The position numbers and the translations under genes are program-made. From an uncultured Veillonellaceae bacterium (GTDB lineage: Bacteria > Bacillota > Negativicutes > Veillonellales > Dialisteraceae), in contig CATVYJ010000003.1 in assembly GCA_958348245.1 (NCBI GenBank), positions 62,001 through 126,000 on the forward strand: DNA of 64,000 nt, written 5' to 3'. The notes under the pieces were generated by a model. The model was given only the letters and a program-made list of their open reading frames with translations. It was not told where the DNA came from and ran no database searches. Positions 53,444 through 62,096 of the stretch are shown one piece after another. Positions within the stretch are counted from its first letter, which is position 1. Each line of letters starts with the position of its first letter.

Positions 53444-56400
53444 TTAATGTAAGCTGAATTTCTGTACAGGATATTGTTTCAACATGGACTGCAATTCTTT
53501 TTGTCCAATGAGGAGTACGCCACTGTCTTTTGCCGCTTCGTGTATTTTCGAAGAAAAGCCGTTCGCATTGGAAACGATGACGCCTCGCACCGTCCCGTGG
53601 AGTTCTCTGGCAAAACACTGCGCCGCCTGGGCAAGTTCTTGAATGGTCTCCGTATTCTTCAAAGATTCATCTGCCGCAGACACGCACCGCACTGCTAATC
53701 CTCCGCAAGCTCTTTCCTTACCGCGCACCAAAAAATCGATGCCGTTAGAATTAACAGAATCCAGCAGTTCCGTTTCCCATGCGGGAAGTTGGTCATAAAG
53801 CTGCATAACTACCCGCCGAAATGCATCGGGAGTGATTTTGTTGAGTTCTTCTATCGTCCACACAGCAGATTCATTGGCGCTAGTTTGCTCTTTGTCCTCA
53901 CAATCATCCATCAATTCGTTGAAAACCGCGATTCCATCTTTTTCGGAATCTCCCGTGGGAAAAATGACGCTTTCACTCAGCCGTCTTTTGAAGGTAAGCA
54001 GCTCATCCAGCTTTTCGTCAAAAGAGCCTCCTTCTCCATACATGGGGTCCACCGCTATGGGGAGATAGACATACACATCTTTCTTCTGTCCGATGCGGTA
54101 CACCCGGTCCGTTGCCTGATCTTCTTTCGCCGGATTCCAGCAGCGGCTTAAATGAATGACATGGTTAGCTCCGGTAATATTAAATCCGACGCCGCCTGCT
54201 TCTGGAGATAAAAGGAGTACGGCAAAACCTTCCTCTTTGTTGAAATCCCTCACGATGTCCTGCCGAACTGCGCTGTCCACAGTACCATTGATGGGCGTAG
54301 GAATGGTGATCCCAAATTCTTTTTCCAAAAAATATTTCAATACGCGCTGTAATTTTCGACTCTCGATAAAAATCAGTACCTTTTCTTTTTGCACCTGAAC
54401 TTCTTTCAGGATTTCGTATACTGCCTGCAATCGGGCCGACGAGGCAAAAAATGCCTGTGCTCCCATAGCAAGCAAGACTTCCTCTTTATACGCGGCTAAA
54501 TTGGGACAAAGAGAAACATCGCGCAGCGCCGCTATGATACGGAAAATCTCTCCCCGCTTCCCTTTTCCCTGCTCTCCGCGGGCCGCATGGATGACTGCTT
54601 CATAAGCTGCCTGCTGTGCCGGCGGCATAACCTTCTCAATTTTCCTCACCGTCTTCTGCGGCAGTCCTTTCAGATGGTCCGACTTTTGTCTCCGCAGAAA
54701 TACCGGTTTCAATGCCTGCTCTAACTCTGCCCCGAGTGTTTCCAGCGCTGCGGCATTGCCACGAATATCCTTGAGCCGATTTTGATATTTTTGTCCAAAC
54801 TCTTTCAGCGAGCCCAATTTCCCCGGGATTACAAAATCCATGATGCTCCATAAATCAATCCAGGTGTTTTCCACAGGCGTTCCCGTAAGAGCAAGGCCAA
54901 AATCATATTTCATCGCCTTGATGGCCCGCGCGATGAGGGAATTCGGATTTTTGATTTTCTGCGCTTCATCAATGATCATAAGCGACCAGTCAATCAAGCC
55001 AAAGCTGAGGTCGTAGGTCCGCAACGTTTCGTAGGTTGTCAGTACAATTTTATTTCTTTCTATCGATTGAAAATTCAGCAAAATCTGTTCCTTTTGTTTA
55101 CTTTTATATTTTGTTACACTGCTGCCATAAATGTCTACGACGCCTTCAAAAAGTCCCGGCAATATAAATTTACTAATTTCCTCTTTCCAATTTTCAAGGA
55201 GCGATACGGGCGCTACAATCAAAACCGATTTCATTCCTGCTTTACCGTATCCCTTTTTCAGCCCCGCTGCAAAAGCCAATGCCTGCATGGTTTTGCCCAA
55301 GCCCATATCGTCGGCCAGGAGCACGCCTTTATATCCTTGTTTCCAATTGTCAAACATCCAGCGAATGCCTTCCTTTTGATGGTCAAAAAGAGAAATTTCC
55401 GGACGCAAACCGCCGAATATATCCGCCGTCTCCAAGGAACCCGCCCATCCATTTTGCCGCTGAATTTTCGTATAATCCAACGCATTGACATTGTCCTTGA
55501 TGATTAATGACCGAGGTCCATTTGCCCTATCCGTATCGTCTTTGTTTTCTCCTGGTACTTTTTCCTCTGCCTGCTTGGTTTCTGAAGTGTCTTCCTTACA
55601 GGCTTGGCTCACTTTTCGAACTAACTGCGGTGTCAGTGGATAGCTCTTCCCCTGATACGTGAATGTCGTTTTCTCATTTTCCGCCGCTTCTGCGATAAGA
55701 TCTGCTAATTCCCGCGCGTTTTCCGCTGTGATATCAGGCGCGCTCTCTTGATTATGTCCATAGGATTCTGTGCCTTCTTCCGGAATCCATTGCCCCGCGT
55801 TTGAGGCGATGTAAGGCAGATTTTCTTTGATAAATGTTCCATAGGATTCTACTCTATCTGAGTAATAACGCAGATCGAACTGAAACACATCGCTGTCAAA
55901 AATGCTGCGGGGATTTATGAGCAGATTTTTAGCCTCTTCTTTTTCTAGTTTTCGTTTGTCTTTGACCTCTTTCAGACCGGCAACCTGGGCATCATCAAAA
56001 ACAAAATATCCATTTGATTTTCTATATAAAGATTCCACTCGATTTCTGGACTGAAATCGTTTCTGAAAATCCTGATTAATCTCCGCAGGCAGTTTGGTCC
56101 CGTCTTCATTCAGCAAGACCGGTTCGACGCAGTATGTGCCATCCTCATTTTTGCTCAAAGTAATACTCAGCTTGGACGCAGCGGTGACTTCTGTCGTTTT
56201 CAGATAGGCATCCAATTGCGCCTGCACACAAGCTGCATCCTTTTGAACAGCGGCCACACGGCGTAAATTCCCCGCCAGGATCGTTTGCCGATCGTCCTCA
56301 TCTTCCTCCTTCCTGCTTTCTTCCACCAACTGCAAAATTCGATACTGATCATGATTCATCATGAAACAAGCGTCAGCAGAAATTTCCACATAGGAACCAA

Positions 56401-56725
56401 TAACTTTTGGATTAACAAACAGTTCCCCATTCGGTTTTAGAAAATAACGCACGAAATGAAAATCCGGATCCTGCGGCATCCCTCTTTTCTGAATTTCCAT
56501 GCGGTACGGAAAAACACGCGGAAGCGTCAGAAGCTGACGTTCTTCCGCGTCGAACCGAGAGGCTTCATCATGAGAAATCGTATACGTTTCTCCCTCTTTT
56601 TCCGCTTTTCCTTCCACATACAGCATATCCATCTCGCTTTTCAACGTACCTGCACCGTGTGTTTCCAGGTTTTTCTGAGAAAAGATATAGCCTCGTTCCG
56701 TGCATTGCCACAAACGCTGATTCAT
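53444..56725 (-). CDS. zorD: ZorD: SNF2-family helicase with C-terminal Mrr-like domain
   Basis: 1093 residues from ATG 56725, coupled to zorC by ATGA with GGAGAG just upstream. Domains: unknown N-terminal region (~1-440), SNF2 helicase with Walker A DDMGLGKTMQALAF (~475), DEAQ box IIDEAQKIKNP (~586), TGTPVENTWIDLWS, helicase C-terminal lobe ending DQATDRVYRIGQKKD (~872), then a Mrr-like endonuclease-fold domain (~985-1093: SVNSNGIDFLVRG ... GVIVSNANGFSSKIHEAA). In that domain the catalytic Asp of the GxD motif is present but the following QxK is read as RCV, so nuclease activity is doubtful. In type I Zorya ZorD is the DNA-acting effector. Composition is A+T-richer than the flanks. Confidence 0.9.
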   Translation of the reverse strand: MNQRLWQCTERGYIFSQKNLETHGAGTLKSEMDMLYVEGKAEKEGETYTISHDEASRFDAEERQLLTLPRVFPYRMEIQKRGMPQDPDFHFVRYFLKPNGELFVNPKVIGSYVEISADACFMMNHDQYRILQLVEESRKEEDEDDRQTILAGNLRRVAAVQKDAACVQAQLDAYLKTTEVTAASKLSITLSKNEDGTYCVEPVLLNEDGTKLPAEINQDFQKRFQSRNRVESLYRKSNGYFVFDDAQVAGLKEVKDKRKLEKEEAKNLLINPRSIFDSDVFQFDLRYYSDRVESYGTFIKENLPYIASNAGQWIPEEGTESYGHNQESAPDITAENARELADLIAEAAENEKTTFTYQGKSYPLTPQLVRKVSQACKEDTSETKQAEEKVPGENKDDTDRANGPRSLIIKDNVNALDYTKIQRQNGWAGSLETADIFGGLRPEISLFDHQKEGIRWMFDNWKQGYKGVLLADDMGLGKTMQALAFAAGLKKGYGKAGMKSVLIVAPVSLLENWKEEISKFILPGLFEGVVDIYGSSVTKYKSKQKEQILLNFQSIERNKIVLTTYETLRTYDLSFGLIDWSLMIIDEAQKIKNPNSLIARAIKAMKYDFGLALTGTPVENTWIDLWSIMDFVIPGKLGSLKEFGQKYQNRLKDIRGNAAALETLGAELEQALKPVFLRRQKSDHLKGLPQKTVRKIEKVMPPAQQAAYEAVIHAARGEQGKGKRGEIFRIIAALRDVSLCPNLAAYKEEVLLAMGAQAFFASSARLQAVYEILKEVQVQKEKVLIFIESRKLQRVLKYFLEKEFGITIPTPINGTVDSAVRQDIVRDFNKEEGFAVLLLSPEAGGVGFNITGANHVIHLSRCWNPAKEDQATDRVYRIGQKKDVYVYLPIAVDPMYGEGGSFDEKLDELLTFKRRLSESVIFPTGDSEKDGIAVFNELMDDCEDKEQTSANESAVWTIEELNKITPDAFRRVVMQLYDQLPAWETELLDSVNSNGIDFLVRGKERACGGLAVRCVSAADESLKNTETIQELAQAAQCFARELHGTVRGVIVSNANGFSSKIHEAAKDSGVLLIGQKELQSMLKQYPVQKFSLH

Positions 56726-58101
56726 TTGACTCTCCACTGACTCCTTGTATGATAGATACCGCAGTGCTCGCCAATCCAATTGCTGACCTTTGTCTGCCAA
56801 GTATAATTTTCTGAGCCCGCATGAACTACTTCAAAGACCGGTTGACTGCCTCTTACTACCCGTTGATAGGCATACTCTCTTTTCCCGAAAAGCTGATCTG
56901 ACTCCATAAAAGGGATTGGCTCTTTCCCATATTTAAACATTCGAAGCTTGCCATTATGGCTGACCTCAATAAATGTATATTCTCCGATTGTAAACATAAG
57001 AAGACTCTGCGTACCATCCTGCGTCCCTGTGAGAATCGCATAATTCAACGCTTCTTTATGTAGTTCTGCGCGAGCTAGACGCAGGGCTGCCGGCCCTAAA
57101 ACAACGCGGGTAAAATACATATCGTCCAGATAAGCTTCCCATAATGCGCGGCGGTACCGCCACATGCGATCCCCAGTATAGGTACTACCTGCCGTTCTTT
57201 CTATGAGGCCAAAGAAAATTTCAAAGTCATTTCTTCGCAACCAGGAAAGGAATATTTTTCTGGCTTTCAAATTGACCCTCTTCCACTGATTCTGATTTTC
57301 ATACCGCGGATCTTTCATGTACCGAAATAGGCATTTCACCAGCGCCTCCCGATACTGCTGATTCTGGCTGTGGTCTACAGCCAGAATTAAGGATTCCGCA
57401 ATGAAAGGAAAAAGATTCAACTTGTCCAAAAGTTTTTCATCGTTCTTCAGCAATTCCATAAGCGCTGTCACATTAACGTCTGGGCGATGAAAAGCACGAA
57501 GAATCGCTTGTATAACAAAGCGGCTTCCATGGAGGCTCTCTGGAAACTCAATATCTCTCAGATATCCTGAAATGCTGTGAGCTCCGAAAAAACCGGAAGC
57601 CATAACCGTTTCGTCCCGATACAGCAGATTTTTTTCTTTCTGCAAGTAAGGAATGCGCCGCAGAAATTCTGGATGTGTGCGAAGCGTTTGTGACAGTTCT
57701 TTCTTCAGATACTGCGTCTTGGAACTGGTCTCTTCATAACTGTTGAAATACACATGCAGCAGGCGGCGGAATACAAAGACGCGGTCCAGCTTCAAATAGC
57801 GCTGCACCACAGTTCTGACGAATAGGACATCCGCATCAGACTTATTTAGGATAAAAGGTAAATTGCGAACTTCGCGAATAGAAAAGGTCTCTCGGCCCCG
57901 TTTATCAACAACTTTCCGCGCCTTATCATACAGCGCTTCCAAGTCGATATCTTGAATGCTCTCCGACATCCGCTCTTCGACCCGGCTGAGACGTTGATCC
58001 TGAGTAATCAGACGCTTCGGTTCCGTATATTCAAACGGTTCGCCACTCATGAGGGCCGCCATATTTTTAATATCGTACAAAATGTCTTTTAACGCCGCCA
58101 T
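56722..58101 (-). CDS. zorC: ZorC: EH-signature protein of type I Zorya
   Basis: 459 residues, mostly helical, no enzymatic motif. The C-terminal part contains the EH_Signature features (RMWRYRRALWEAYLDDMYF; FTIGEYTFIEVSHNGKLRMF; KVSNWIGEHCGIYHTRSQWR). In type I Zorya this protein binds DNA and works with ZorD after membrane activation. Gap of 9 nt to zorB, 4-nt overlap with zorD. Assignment relies on these patterns plus the position between zorB and zorD. Confidence 0.88.
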   Translation of the reverse strand: MAALKDILYDIKNMAALMSGEPFEYTEPKRLITQDQRLSRVEERMSESIQDIDLEALYDKARKVVDKRGRETFSIREVRNLPFILNKSDADVLFVRTVVQRYLKLDRVFVFRRLLHVYFNSYEETSSKTQYLKKELSQTLRTHPEFLRRIPYLQKEKNLLYRDETVMASGFFGAHSISGYLRDIEFPESLHGSRFVIQAILRAFHRPDVNVTALMELLKNDEKLLDKLNLFPFIAESLILAVDHSQNQQYREALVKCLFRYMKDPRYENQNQWKRVNLKARKIFLSWLRRNDFEIFFGLIERTAGSTYTGDRMWRYRRALWEAYLDDMYFTRVVLGPAALRLARAELHKEALNYAILTGTQDGTQSLLMFTIGEYTFIEVSHNGKLRMFKYGKEPIPFMESDQLFGKREYAYQRVVRGSQPVFEVVHAGSENYTWQTKVSNWIGEHCGIYHTRSQWRVK

Positions 58102-58110
58102 ATGTTCCTC

Positions 58111-58821
58111 TTATTGTTGTTCCTGTTCAACCTCTTTCGCCGCCGCGTCTTCCGGCGGCATCATGGCAAAGCGCAAATCAATGCGCCGATTGGCCTGCCG
58201 CCCCTCTTCCGAATTTTCATCGTAAGGATCATCCGTAATGGGACGCGTCTCTGCATAGCCGGAGCAGGAAAAAATCGGCTGCCCATTTCCGTTGCGGATG
58301 CTGTCCAGTGAAGCAAAATCTGCGCGCATCAGATTCCATGTGTTGATGGCCCGCTGCGTGGACAACTCCCAGTTGGAATGAAACTCCGCATTTTCAATGG
58401 GCACATTATCCGTATGTCCCTCAATGAAAATCGTTTCAATAGAATCCTTGTATTCCTCTTTCAACAAGACACCCTCCAGCGCCGCTCCCAAATCATGGAT
58501 GACCTGCTGTCCGCCCGCCTTGATCTGTGCTTGTCCCTGATCAAAGAGTGCTCCTTCCGGGATACGCAGCACCCCCTGTGCCTTATCAACTTTGACCAGA
58601 ATGCCTTTTTCTGCCATTTCCGCCTGAATTTCTTCCAGAAGTTGCGAACGCTTCTCGATGTTGCCTGTATACTGGTCTTTCACCTCACCCAGATTCAGCA
58701 TGAAATAGCACACAGCCAAAATGAAAATAGACAGAATACCTGCCATCAAATCGCTGATCGACAAATTGAATGCGCTAGAATCCGGCCCGGCGACTTCCTG
58801 TTGCTTTCTTACTTTCAGCAT
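58111..58821 (-). CDS. zorB: ZorB: MotB-like stator with OmpA peptidoglycan-binding domain
   Basis: 236 residues: short cytoplasmic start, one membrane helix (LMAGILSIFILAVCYFMLNL, ~25-44) preceded by the stator Asp (D24 in SISDLMAG), a linker, and an OmpA-like domain (FIEGHTDNVPIENAEFHSNWELSTQRAINTW; ANRRIDLRF) that anchors to peptidoglycan. With ZorA it forms a proton-driven membrane motor in Zorya. 21 nt after zorA. Confidence 0.92.
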   Translation of the reverse strand: MLKVRKQQEVAGPDSSAFNLSISDLMAGILSIFILAVCYFMLNLGEVKDQYTGNIEKRSQLLEEIQAEMAEKGILVKVDKAQGVLRIPEGALFDQGQAQIKAGGQQVIHDLGAALEGVLLKEEYKDSIETIFIEGHTDNVPIENAEFHSNWELSTQRAINTWNLMRADFASLDSIRNGNGQPIFSCSGYAETRPITDDPYDENSEEGRQANRRIDLRFAMMPPEDAAAKEVEQEQQ

Positions 58822-58842
58822 GATGCGCTTTCACCTGCTCTG

Positions 58843-60699
58843 TTATCTCCTGCCATAATTCATGGATGTTTTCAAATTGGCAATCGCCTGGGTAAGCGCC
58901 TCCACGCTTTCGTTAGATTCTTCAGTAATTGATGCAAGGCGGCCCACAGCCGTTCCAATGGTCTCATCAAACCGCTGCAATTTACTATTTAGGCCTCTCT
59001 CTGTCGCATCGTTATATTGTTTTAGCCCATCATCCAATACCTGAAAAGTATCTGCCAATTCTCCTTTGACTTTATCAAAATGAGTTTCATATGCATCCCA
59101 TGCGGCTTTTGTCTTTACCAATACGTCCTGCATATTTTGAAGCGTCTTTCTGTTTGTATCTACAGTTGCCGCAATCAATTTCGTATTGTCATTAAACTGC
59201 CGTCCGTATTTTTCCGTAGTCTGTACCATCTGCGTGATATATCCATTCATAGTATTGACCGCCGTCTGCACCGGGCCTGCCGCCTGCCGGAATGTATCCG
59301 CCGTTTTTCCTGCATTTTGAATCAGCGTAGTTGAGGACGTCATTGCTTTTTCCATGCTCAGTAGAATTTGCCGCAGTGCATTTTCATGATCGGCCATCGC
59401 TTGCTGCATCTGACTGATTTTTTGTTCCAAAGCCGCCAAGGTCTGCTCCGTGGATTCGCTCATAGCCTGTGCCGACTTCCGAGCTTCGTCAGACTGCATT
59501 TTAGCATTTTCCGCCATCTCTCGCGCCGCCGTCTCCATAGAGGAATGACTCTTATTTGCAAGTTCTTCCATACTTTCTGACATGCGTTTCATGGTTTCAC
59601 GCATTTCTTCCATCATCAATTGATTCTGCGAAACAGCCTCTGTCATCCCCTCTTTCTGCCGGCTCAGATTATCAGACATAGACGTCTGCAATTCCTGCAG
59701 CATCTGCCGCAAGGTTTCCTGAATCTGAGCATTTACATCCTGACTGGTTTCCTGCGATTTCCTCAGAATCTCTTCCATACCTTCCGATAACGTTTCCAGT
59801 GTTTTTGCAAATCCTGCAATCTGTTCTCCCGCTCCACTGTTGAAGCTGTCTGCCACCGCGGTGATGGCTCCGCTATTCAATTGATGCAGCTCATTCAAAA
59901 GTAAGTCAAATTTTTGCTGTAGATCTCCTTTGAGAGAATCATTCAGTTTATCTGCGATACCTTCCAATACATCAGGCAGACGGTCGCAAAGCGCAGAGGC
60001 CATATCCGTGCCAAGCCTGCTCAGGATGGCGGTCTGCGCCTGCGTTTCCGAAGACTGCTCCATCAGGATTTCTTCCACAGTCCGTCTTGTGAAGATTCGC
60101 TCAAAATGCGCAGCCACTGTCTGCACATCAGCTGTAAAATTCTTCATAACCCGGCTGTACCATACGTTGAATCCAATACCTAGTATGATCCCGAAGATAG
60201 AAGTCAGAAACGCCGTATTCATTCCGCCGAGCAGTCCGCTTATGCCTCCCTGCAGCGCGGCTGTCGAAGACGTATCAATCCCGTCCAGCCCAATCGTCAG
60301 CCCAACGAAGGTGCCCAGAATCCCCAATCCGGTAAAAATCCCGGCCATACCTGAAAAAAATTGCAGATATACGGAACCTGTGAAAGCGGACACATTAAAA
60401 TACTCTTCCGCTTCTACGGTGGAATAAATCCGCACTATCTCTTCATCTTTACGGCGAGCCAGATTTTTCCTATATTTCTCCCACGGAACCGCCGCAAGCG
60501 GATGCTGCTTCAATTTCGCATCCAGCGTTTCAAAGCTGTAGATGATATTCTCATTGGTATAATTTTTCAAACTGTCTGATAGTGCGCGAATTTGCTTCTG
60601 TATAGCAAAAAGCGGGCGGCAGAAAAAATAATAACAACACCACGCCGCAAAAGAAAACAATAAAATAAAGACGATATTACACACCATTGAACTGTCCAT
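58843..60699 (-). CDS. zorA: ZorA: MotA/ExbB-like motor with long coiled-coil tail
   Basis: 618 residues: a TM helix (~8-28), a MotA/ExbB-like membrane core (GLGILGTFVGLTIGL, ~124-138, and GGISGLLGGMNTAFLTSIFG, ~151-170), then about 400 residues of heptad-rich helical tail (e.g. MRETMKRMSESMEELANKS). In Zorya the ZorA pentamer around ZorB has such an intracellular tail that relays phage sensing to ZorC/ZorD. ATG at 60699 preceded by GGGG; first gene of the operon. A+T-rich relative to neighbours. Confidence 0.93.
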   Translation of the reverse strand: MDSSMVCNIVFILLFSFAAWCCYYFFCRPLFAIQKQIRALSDSLKNYTNENIIYSFETLDAKLKQHPLAAVPWEKYRKNLARRKDEEIVRIYSTVEAEEYFNVSAFTGSVYLQFFSGMAGIFTGLGILGTFVGLTIGLDGIDTSSTAALQGGISGLLGGMNTAFLTSIFGIILGIGFNVWYSRVMKNFTADVQTVAAHFERIFTRRTVEEILMEQSSETQAQTAILSRLGTDMASALCDRLPDVLEGIADKLNDSLKGDLQQKFDLLLNELHQLNSGAITAVADSFNSGAGEQIAGFAKTLETLSEGMEEILRKSQETSQDVNAQIQETLRQMLQELQTSMSDNLSRQKEGMTEAVSQNQLMMEEMRETMKRMSESMEELANKSHSSMETAAREMAENAKMQSDEARKSAQAMSESTEQTLAALEQKISQMQQAMADHENALRQILLSMEKAMTSSTTLIQNAGKTADTFRQAAGPVQTAVNTMNGYITQMVQTTEKYGRQFNDNTKLIAATVDTNRKTLQNMQDVLVKTKAAWDAYETHFDKVKGELADTFQVLDDGLKQYNDATERGLNSKLQRFDETIGTAVGRLASITEESNESVEALTQAIANLKTSMNYGRR

Positions 60700-60753
60700 C
60701 TCTGCACCCCATCACATAACCCATCTCAATGTATGCATAGAATATATATTTAA

Positions 60754-60782
60754 TTTGTATCACAACATTCTATGATGGTCAA
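60754..60782 (-). promoter_or_regulatory. Promoter of the Zorya operon
   Basis: Minus strand TTGACC (60777-60782), 17-nt spacer, TACAAA (60754-60759), about 50 nt before the zorA ATG in a very A+T-rich stretch. Confidence 0.6.
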
Positions 60783-60822
60783 TTCATTACTCATCTCTTC
60801 TCATTTTTGTTTGATTTGCCCC

Positions 60823-60866
60823 AAAAAACATCCCGCTTCCCCTTTCAGAGAGGCGGGATGTTTTTA
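60823..60866 (-). terminator. Terminator of the sfsA-DUF123 gene
   Basis: Hairpin ACATCCCGCCTCTC / GGGAAGCGGGATG with TTTTTT on the minus strand; sequence closely resembles 53401-53440. Confidence 0.8.
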
Positions 60867-62003
60867 TTGAATCCACTGGTCAAGGCGGTTGATTTCGAAG
60901 TCTTCTTCGAGCTGGACAAAAGGACGGTAGTGGAGGGGATTTTCGTGGAAGCCGAAGAGGTGGGAGGGGCAGCGGCAGTCGGTGCATCCGAAGCCGGGGA
61001 TGCACCAGTCGGAAATGGCGGAGACGGCGCGGGCGAGGTCGTGTTCGAGGTCGTCCGCGGTGCGGACGGGGAGGCAGCCGATCCACTCGGCCTGCTGGCG
61101 GAACCAGTCGATGTGCCAGTGCATGCCCTTGCGGAGACGGCGGTGGCGGGCCATGCGCTGATCGAGATTTTTCTTCGCCGAGCCGGTATAGACGTAGTAC
61201 CCTTTCGGGAAATGGAGGACGCCGAGTTTTCCGATTTCCATATCCCTGTCTTCGGGGAGACGGAGCACGAGGAGATAGTCCCCGCGGTTCCCCGCTTCCC
61301 GGTCGAGGATTTCGAGAGGCGCCGGGAGGAGGCGCACGCTCCGGGGCACAGTGAACGTTTCATCCCACCGGAGGGCGGCGGCTTTCCAGTCCACATAGGG
61401 CGCGGCGTCCCGGAAGGTCTCTGCGAAGGCCGGGTCGGTGTGGTAGTCCGGCAGAAACCACTGCGCCCGGTCCCACTGGACGAGGATCAGAAGCCCCGCA
61501 TGGCCGCCGCTTTTTCCGATGGCGCCGAGGTGCGCCAGATGCTTCTTCCCGCGGGCGGTGACGGCGTCGGGAAACATGGCTCCCCGCTTCCCGAAGAGGG
61601 TGCAGGACTTTACTTCTACGGGAAACTGCTCGTCCGCATTGCCGATCAGGAGGTCGAAGCGGCTGTCGCCCATGGGAATTTCCCGGCGGAGCACGCGGTA
61701 CGGTTCCCAGCCCGGGATTTTCCCGTGGTCTACGAGCCACGCCGCGGTATCGTTCGCGCGGGCCGTGTCGAGCGGAATCGGCGCGCCGTCCCGTTCCACG
61801 CCGACGATGCGCCATGCCGTGCGGCTTCCTTCTTTTGCGTGAGGCGCGGCGTAGAGCGCGGTCCCCGGGAAGAGCAGCTCCCTCATGCGCCCCGGGTTCG
61901 GCATGTGCGCTTTGACAATCTGCCCGTCCAGCTCCATGAAAATGACGAAGCGGTTCGGCCGGCTGACGAAGCGGCCCTTCACAATCTGTCTGTACGAAAT
62001 CAT
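60864..62003 (-). CDS. SfsA fused to a DUF123 (GIY-YIG-like) domain
   Basis: 379 residues from ATG 62003 (MISYRQIVKGRFVSRPNRFV), AGGAG 6 nt upstream. Residues ~1-225 are SfsA (OB-fold start, HMPNPGRMRELL, nuclease-like DLLIGNADEQFPVEVKSCTLF), and ~235-375 a DUF123 domain with GYYVYTGSAKKNLDQRMARH and the Cys cluster GCTDCRCPSHLFGF. SfsA is a nucleic-acid-binding nuclease-fold protein first linked to sugar fermentation; DUF123 is GIY-YIG-like. The combination suggests a nucleic acid processing enzyme, role unknown. Confidence 0.87.
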   Translation of the reverse strand: MISYRQIVKGRFVSRPNRFVIFMELDGQIVKAHMPNPGRMRELLFPGTALYAAPHAKEGSRTAWRIVGVERDGAPIPLDTARANDTAAWLVDHGKIPGWEPYRVLRREIPMGDSRFDLLIGNADEQFPVEVKSCTLFGKRGAMFPDAVTARGKKHLAHLGAIGKSGGHAGLLILVQWDRAQWFLPDYHTDPAFAETFRDAAPYVDWKAAALRWDETFTVPRSVRLLPAPLEILDREAGNRGDYLLVLRLPEDRDMEIGKLGVLHFPKGYYVYTGSAKKNLDQRMARHRRLRKGMHWHIDWFRQQAEWIGCLPVRTADDLEHDLARAVSAISDWCIPGFGCTDCRCPSHLFGFHENPLHYRPFVQLEEDFEINRLDQWIQ

Positions 62004-62059
62004 ACGGTACTCCTCGCAAAACCAATTTCCTTCATTGTACCATCCGTTTCCGCGCACGC

Positions 62060-62087
62060 AAAAAGCAGAGCCCGGAAGCTCTGCTTA
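62060..62087 (-). terminator. Terminator of ychF
   Basis: AAGCAGAGC-TTCCGG-GCTCTGCTT hairpin followed by TTTG. Confidence 0.8.
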
Positions 62088-62096
62088 CGGCGGCGG

